A DNA stretch of 51,546 nucleotides from Helochares maculicollis (Eukaryota; Arthropoda; Insecta; Coleoptera; Hydrophilidae): assembly GCA_033557835.1 (NCBI GenBank), contig JAWQRO010000165.1, forward strand, positions 1 through 51,546. The letters run 5' to 3'. Under the pieces are notes generated by a model, which was given only the letters and a program-made list of their open reading frames with translations, had not been told where the DNA came from and did no database searches. Made by a program: the position numbers and the translations under genes. This document shows positions 46,231-51,546 of this stretch, one piece after another. Every line of letters starts with the position of its first letter. The first letter of the stretch is position 1.

Positions 46231-49200
46231 TGTATATTAAGTTCTTTCCTGTAAGTATATCTATATCATATTCAAGGATCCTTTAGAGCTATATTCATTA
46301 TAAATTCGTAAGATTTTAGTAAGACTGCAGAGACACTCATTTGTTGTTATCATTGAAATATTTAAACTAAAGTATCACTTTAGATCAACGAAAGTATGTA
46401 ATATGATGAAAAGTTAAAAATAATTGTGCAGCATATAAAGTAAATAATTTTCTTGATTTTAAAGTTACATAACAAATACAAGGGAGTGCTGCAAAAAACT
46501 TTATTCTTAATAATTTCAATATTTCATTTTGATCGTGTATTCCCGGCTTTTTATTCCTGGAACTTTGGGACTTTAATCATAACATTTTCATCTTTCTTCG
46601 TTCTTGGCTGTGTAATCCTAAAATCAAAAATTATGCTTGGAACTTTTAAGTTGAAATTCCTTTAGGTTTGTATATAATATATAAAAGCTTGTGTATGACA
46701 TTTGATTTTCGTATCGCATGTTAGTTTTTATTATGAAATTAAATAAATCCGCTGCAATTTTGATGCTATACGTTTATTTATATGAAAATGTTGACTGGAG
46801 AAAGATGTATTTACATTAACACACATACTTTTTGAGATATTTCGTATGGCCATCAGAACAAATACGTCTGAAAAATATGCGTGTGTATTGTGGACGTGAT
46901 AAAGATGTTACTAGCACAGCACTTCATCCTACAAGTCCGAGTAACTGATCCCAATTTTTTTACAATTTAAATAATTGTTTAATTGCACCATACATCAAAC
47001 TTGACGCTTGTGTAGATGAAAATGTGACGTCTTTCTCACGATTAATGGTCCAAATGCTTTGGAAGCATTATGCATATTGCCGTCCGCATTTAGAAATGAG
47101 CCGAGCATTTTATTAATCTACATATAAAGCCACTTTGTTCAATTAGATTAGCAGCTCGCGTAAATATTTTAAAGGAAAAACTTATTTGAAAGAACAAACA
47201 GACCGCTAGCGCTGAATTAACTTTACGCAAATATTTTGATAATCCATTGAAGTTTTAATATTATGTATTCCAAAATTAAACATCCTTTTTTTATTGTGGC
47301 CTTATCAAAAAACCAACTCGGTAAATCATGATTAGATAAAGTGCGCCTCTTGGAAATTTATTGGCTTTTCGAAATGTTTTTCCGAGCACTACATGTGTTT
47401 AGTACTCATTTTATTATTGGGCTACTCATGAACATTGTGAGCCTTTCATACCGAAGTTGATTAACATATCGCTTTTTTGTTTAGAGTCTAAGTGGTGCTT
47501 GATAAAGCTTTGGTTTTATTTGATAGGCGAAACTCTGTGCCAGCGTCAGATACACCCGAAGTTGGGCACTCTGTTGCCGTAGCCTCCTGTTTATTGTATG
47601 ACATTATGGGCTTAAATACGTCGTATATCTTGTACGTATGGTAGAAAATCCGGCGTAATTTTAAAACCCAGTTCAAGCAAATTCAAAATTTATTTGAGAA
47701 GCATGTCGTATATATACCTTACTAAATTTATTACGTCCTATCTATTGCATAAAGCAGCTATATATTTTAGAGTAGTATGCTTTAAAGTCAATTTCTGCAT
47801 GGAAATTTTGTTTAAGATATGCATTTAGATGATATAAAAATGCATAGTGAATATAAATGTGTGGACTAACCTGATTACGGTTTACATTTGGAGCTGGTCT
47901 GGTTGTATCATTTAGGATCATGTTCAAAACAACTCGTTCGATATGAACAAACGCTTAACATACTCAAATATTTTCGCTATGTATTTTCGGTTGTCAGCTA
48001 CAAAGTTTTGATTTTATGTTTGGTATGTTTTACATAAATTATGTTAGGCATATAAAGAAACGATAGTTGTATTGCCCACATAGAAGTTTTTCGTTTTCCG
48101 AATTAATCTAACAATTTGAAACTTGTTTCAAGTACTTATTCTTTGATGCCGGTGCTTAGTATTACTTTAAATAGAATTTAAACCATTATTTGTAATACAA
48201 GTAAATATGTTTCAACCTTAAGTTGATCTCAATTTTTGACCAATAGCCAAACATCTATTAAAAGCATTTTACAAAACAAATTTTATATGAATATATAATA
48301 ATAAAACTATAAATAAAACAAAATCACATTCTCTCAACTTTGACGAATGAGCAGATAAATTTCCTGAAATGTTAACTTCCATAGATATAATTTCTTTGTT
48401 TGCAAAATTTTAATCTATTTTGTTTTATAAATATTTGTAATGAGTTATAAAGGGAAATAACATGTAATGAGTTTGTAGCTGAACTTAAGAATATGGTACA
48501 CACAACTCCCCCGAAGAGGATTCAATAAAATAAAATATTAAATAACATGTGTAACTTCTCGTAAAACGTATTTGTAAAATTGTTCAATAAGATCTTGCCT
48601 CTTATAACTCCAAAGAATTGGAAACTGCATATTATAGTTTCTATTCTGAAAACAGAAAAGTCACTTCATATGTAACTCATAGAGAATAATGACTAGAAAT
48701 CATGATCAGATGCCTAATTTCCCCTATAATAATAAAAGCCAAGGCAAGCGTTATGACATCAATTTATTCATATTATAACCACCTTCTATTTAGATGAACT
48801 ATTTGACAATGATACTAAAATTGGTTAAAGTGCAGACCAGCAAAACAAATTTAATTACCTAAATTGATATTATACGAATTAAGGGAGGTGCTTTTAATTT
48901 TTGTAAGATTTTGATATTAGATTGATACTATATAGGAAAATCTTTCCTATCCTTTTTTATCAATAAAATACACCAAATGACATAACAGTTCTTCATGAAT
49001 TGTTATATAACATCCGCAGGATTATAGATACATATAAATGTACACATTAGACATGGAATAATTCTAAATTTACTAACAAATTGAAAAGGCCACTAATTCG
49101 TACGAGGAAATGAGTGTTTAAATTGATATGCTTAACAGGCTGGTACGTCGGGAATAAATTAAGCAGCGCCTCTTGTCTAGATGCCTAAAGTACCAGATAC

Positions 49201-49308
49201 ACTCTCTAAAACATTTCAGAATAGATCAGACAAAAAATAGCCGATTCTCGAATATTATTGCATATTTTCAAATTCTGTCGGGTGACTCGATTACAGAATT
49301 GAGGTTGC

Positions 49309-49313
<5 letters not shown>

Positions 49314-49362
<49 letters not shown>
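49314..49362. repeat. (AT)n microsatellite
   Basis: A pure AT run of nearly 50 bases. Its flanks do not resemble those of the other AT runs. Confidence 0.95.
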
Positions 49363-49368
<6 letters not shown>

Positions 49369-50965
49369 AATAAATTAATTTTATTTTTGAACTATGTCTA
49401 CTTTATTACTATATGTAGAGATTAAAATTCACATAATTTTAGCAGGATTCTTTCTCTCAAAGATGGTTGTGACATAGATACTGCAAACTTTTTGTTTACA
49501 CGGGGTAAGGATACATAAAATGAACATGCTTGAAATTAGATTGTCAAAACGTAATAAAAACATAACGCAGATGGCAAATTCAGAGAGCTAAGTATACTGA
49601 CTTCTTCATGTATTCTGAATTTTTCACTGCATAAAAATTTTGAAATTTATAGAAATTAAAATACCTGAGCTTTGCTACAAGAACCAAAAAATATTTTCAA
49701 GAGACGCAGGCAAAATATCACCTTCAATTTCATTTTATTCTCTGGCTTATTTTCCTTATAATTTAGCTAATTAAAATTTGGTTAGATGTAAATAAGATTA
49801 CAAATAATGAATTTTGATTACATTTTCTGTGATTTTATTTACGACAAAGTATTCTAACAACAAGAATGAAGTCGCTCTTGCAAGAACTTGATCAAGAGTC
49901 AAAGAATCTTTGCTTACTTTCAAAGTGGAAATAAATTAAGGAATGAATACACATTCAAATGCTATTGAAAATGTAACAGCAGCAGCCACGGCTCACAAAA
50001 CTATTTCATATCTTTGTTTTCTCAAAACTTTGTGAAGCAATAAAATTACATCGTTACGAAACAATTCTTGTAAATTATAAACACTTTGTGTTATTAAGAA
50101 AAACTCCCACGTTTTCCAGACTACCCAGCAACAAATTTGAACGCTTAAATTTTCTATGTATTTTTTAGGGGATTTACGTAACGAAGAATTGTAGTTTTGT
50201 GCAGCTTATACCATCGTTGGTTTTATGTTTAGCAATTAGGCGCGAAACTTAGCTGGTAGTACAAATTTCATATATGCAAAATTAATGAGTTTATTTAATA
50301 AAAATCTTTCAAAATGTCAAAAATACTTCCCGTCCAGTGATTTTATCGGAGCATTGTATCTATCAATGTTTAAGGGCTATATTGTGATACAACTTCAAAA
50401 CGGTGTAAATTAGAAAATCTGCCAGGTGAACCCCTAGCGTTAATACAGATCTTTGATTTTGCTATGATAATCTTATGTTACTTCTATTGTGAGTGTCAAT
50501 CACGCGGGCGTCATGCTAAAGCTGGTCAAACTGGATCATTGGCTCTCGTATAATTTTTCAGGATCCAGACCCATTTAATAAATTTCGAGATAAATGCTAA
50601 AGCAAACAAGGAAGTAAAAAATAAATCAAAATCTTTCAGTCCGAATTGCTTGAAGAATTGGAATGCCTAAGTCATTTACGCTCACACCAACTCACAACAC
50701 TGTCAAGTTAAAAAAATGTTTCCTATTTCAGTGTTGAGCAAAAGTTAATTGCGAAAACTTGTGCTATTACACTCTATAGTAAGGTAATCTCCAGTAAGTG
50801 TAGTCAAAGCGTTTTCGTTTTATGATGTCTAAGTAAGGAAATTTACGATTGTTCAAAAATTTAGAAATTCATAAGAACCAAATACACCAGAGAATCAAAA
50901 AAGTGGAATGAAGATGCGTTAAAGAATCAACGCTTAAAAATTTAACAGTAAAATTTAATCAAAAT

Positions 50966-50986
50966 TTATATATATATATATATATA
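50966..50986. repeat. Short (AT)n run at the LINE 5' break
   Basis: About 20 bases of AT immediately before the LINE fragment. It suggests the fragment was inserted or cut at a microsatellite. Confidence 0.7.
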
Positions 50987-50987
50987 A

Positions 50988-51299
50988 AGGGGTATTAAGA
51001 GACCCAGAAAACGCCCCAAACACAGATGGGACCGAGACATCAGAAGACTTGCAGGAACAACCTGGTTCAGGCTAACCAGAGACTGCAATAAATGGAAGTT
51101 GCTGGAACAAGAATACACACGGCAAGTGGTGGAGATAACCACATAAAAATACACTCAGACATCCCCTCTTCAGAAAGAAGTAGAAGCACGCGAACAACAT
51201 TGTGTAAAAAAATAATAAAATAATAACCAAGTAATTAATTAAGGAGGCCTCACCTTCAAATATAGGTTGATATGGCTGATAATGAAGATGATGTATATA
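50988..51299 (+). mobile_element. 3' end of a non-LTR retrotransposon (LINE)
   Basis: The plus strand reads KRPRKRPKHRWDRDIRRLAG, then TTWFRLTRDCNKWKLLEQEY, to TAA at about 51145-51147. This is the C-terminal tail of insect endonuclease/reverse-transcriptase LINEs (GRP..RW.DDI...AG..W...A.DR..WK.LEE.Y). The 3' UTR follows, containing GGAGGCCTCACC and ending in GATAATGAAGATGATG, much like the short-repeat tail of RTE-type elements. Everything upstream is missing, a typical 5' truncation. Confidence 0.75.
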
Positions 51300-51309
51300 T
51301 ATAATTAAT

Positions 51310-51455
51310 TATTGTATTTTTATAGCGTATTTTATTTGATTGATGTTAATATTATGAATTAAACGCTATTTGGTAGCTATAGATGTTTATTTAGCTTTGA
51401 GTCTTAACAGTTTCGCCTTATTTTAATAAGAAGCATCGTCAGAAGTGACGTTTTT
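51310..51455 (+). repeat. Dispersed repeat, copy 2
   Basis: It matches the core of the repeat at 35921-36055 in order and orientation: GCGTATTTTATTTG, AAACGCTATTTGGTAGCT, GTCTTAACAGTTTCGC, AAGAAGCATC, AAGTGACGTTT. Again an AT run precedes it. It sits directly after the LINE tail. Confidence 0.7.
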
Positions 51456-51546
51456 AATTATTTTATGTTGATTGTTTGTAAACAAACATTTTATTTATTG
51501 GTAACCAATTAGTTGTTTTGGTTACTTTAGTGCCTTCTGTGTTTTT

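Larger units (their letters stand above)
39310..50965. other. Gene desert, AT-rich
   Basis: About 11.6 kb without any frame I can tie to a protein. It contains a 27-bp perfect palindrome at 46204-46230 and an (AT)n run at 49314-49362. It also has two slightly less AT-rich islands (about 43900-44080 and 47490-47660), whose short frames have no known domain. Confidence 0.55.

Noticed and set aside
47488..47676. Less AT-rich island with open frames on both strands
   Set aside because: It resembles a small exon (acceptor-like TTTTGTTTAG before it), but a stop soon after the acceptor and no recognisable peptide make it unsupported.
1..51546. CRISPR arrays, operons, tRNA or rRNA genes
   Set aside because: No regularly spaced direct repeats, no cloverleaf with conserved GGTTCGA-type loop and no ribosomal RNA sequence were recognised. 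The window is eukaryotic in structure throughout.

Overview
The window looks like nuclear DNA of an insect. It is very AT-rich, its genes have introns with GT..AG boundaries, and most of its families are typical of insects: a BTB protein with alternative FLYWCH exons, small trypsin-like proteases, THAP proteins with a P-element-type module, and decayed mariner elements. A beetle or another holometabolous insect would fit, but nothing here fixes the order.

Layout, left to right. (1) 1693-2356 (+): the last two exons of a C2H2 zinc-finger gene whose 5' part lies outside the window. (2) 2912-6969 (-): a complete two-exon nicotinate phosphoribosyltransferase gene, tail to tail with the zinc-finger gene. 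Its intron holds a dead mariner copy and a 125-bp tandem duplication. (3) 8841-9989 (-) and 12377-13063 (-): two THAP-domain genes that share a C-terminal P-element-like module. (4) 13713-22081 (+), head to head with the second THAP gene: a BTB gene with two alternative 3' terminal exons. Each encodes a FLYWCH zinc finger and each is entered in the same phase, as in Drosophila mod(mdg4). Two defective mariner copies of one subfamily sit in its introns in opposite orientation. (5) 22082-28392: a gene-poor stretch with transposon debris. (6) 28393-32214: three S1 (trypsin-like) genes, two on + and one on -. The first has lost two catalytic-triad residues; the other two keep the full triad and trypsin specificity. 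(7) 34025-34437: a small, less AT-rich block with a candidate terminal coding exon and a candidate first exon. (8) 34438-51546: about 17 kb with no recognisable gene. It contains a second copy of the NAPRT-intron mariner, AT microsatellites, a repeat found at both 35.9 and 51.3 kb, and the 3' end of a LINE.

The genes do not form one pathway. NAPRT belongs to NAD synthesis from nicotinic acid. The zinc-finger, THAP and BTB-FLYWCH genes are probable nuclear DNA-binding proteins. The trypsins are probably secreted gut enzymes, and GATA-type motifs near their TATA boxes support this. The features most worth a second look are the alternative FLYWCH exons (with a possible further phase-compatible exon near 34 kb), the triad-less protease homologue, and the pair of THAP genes with a retained P-element-type module.
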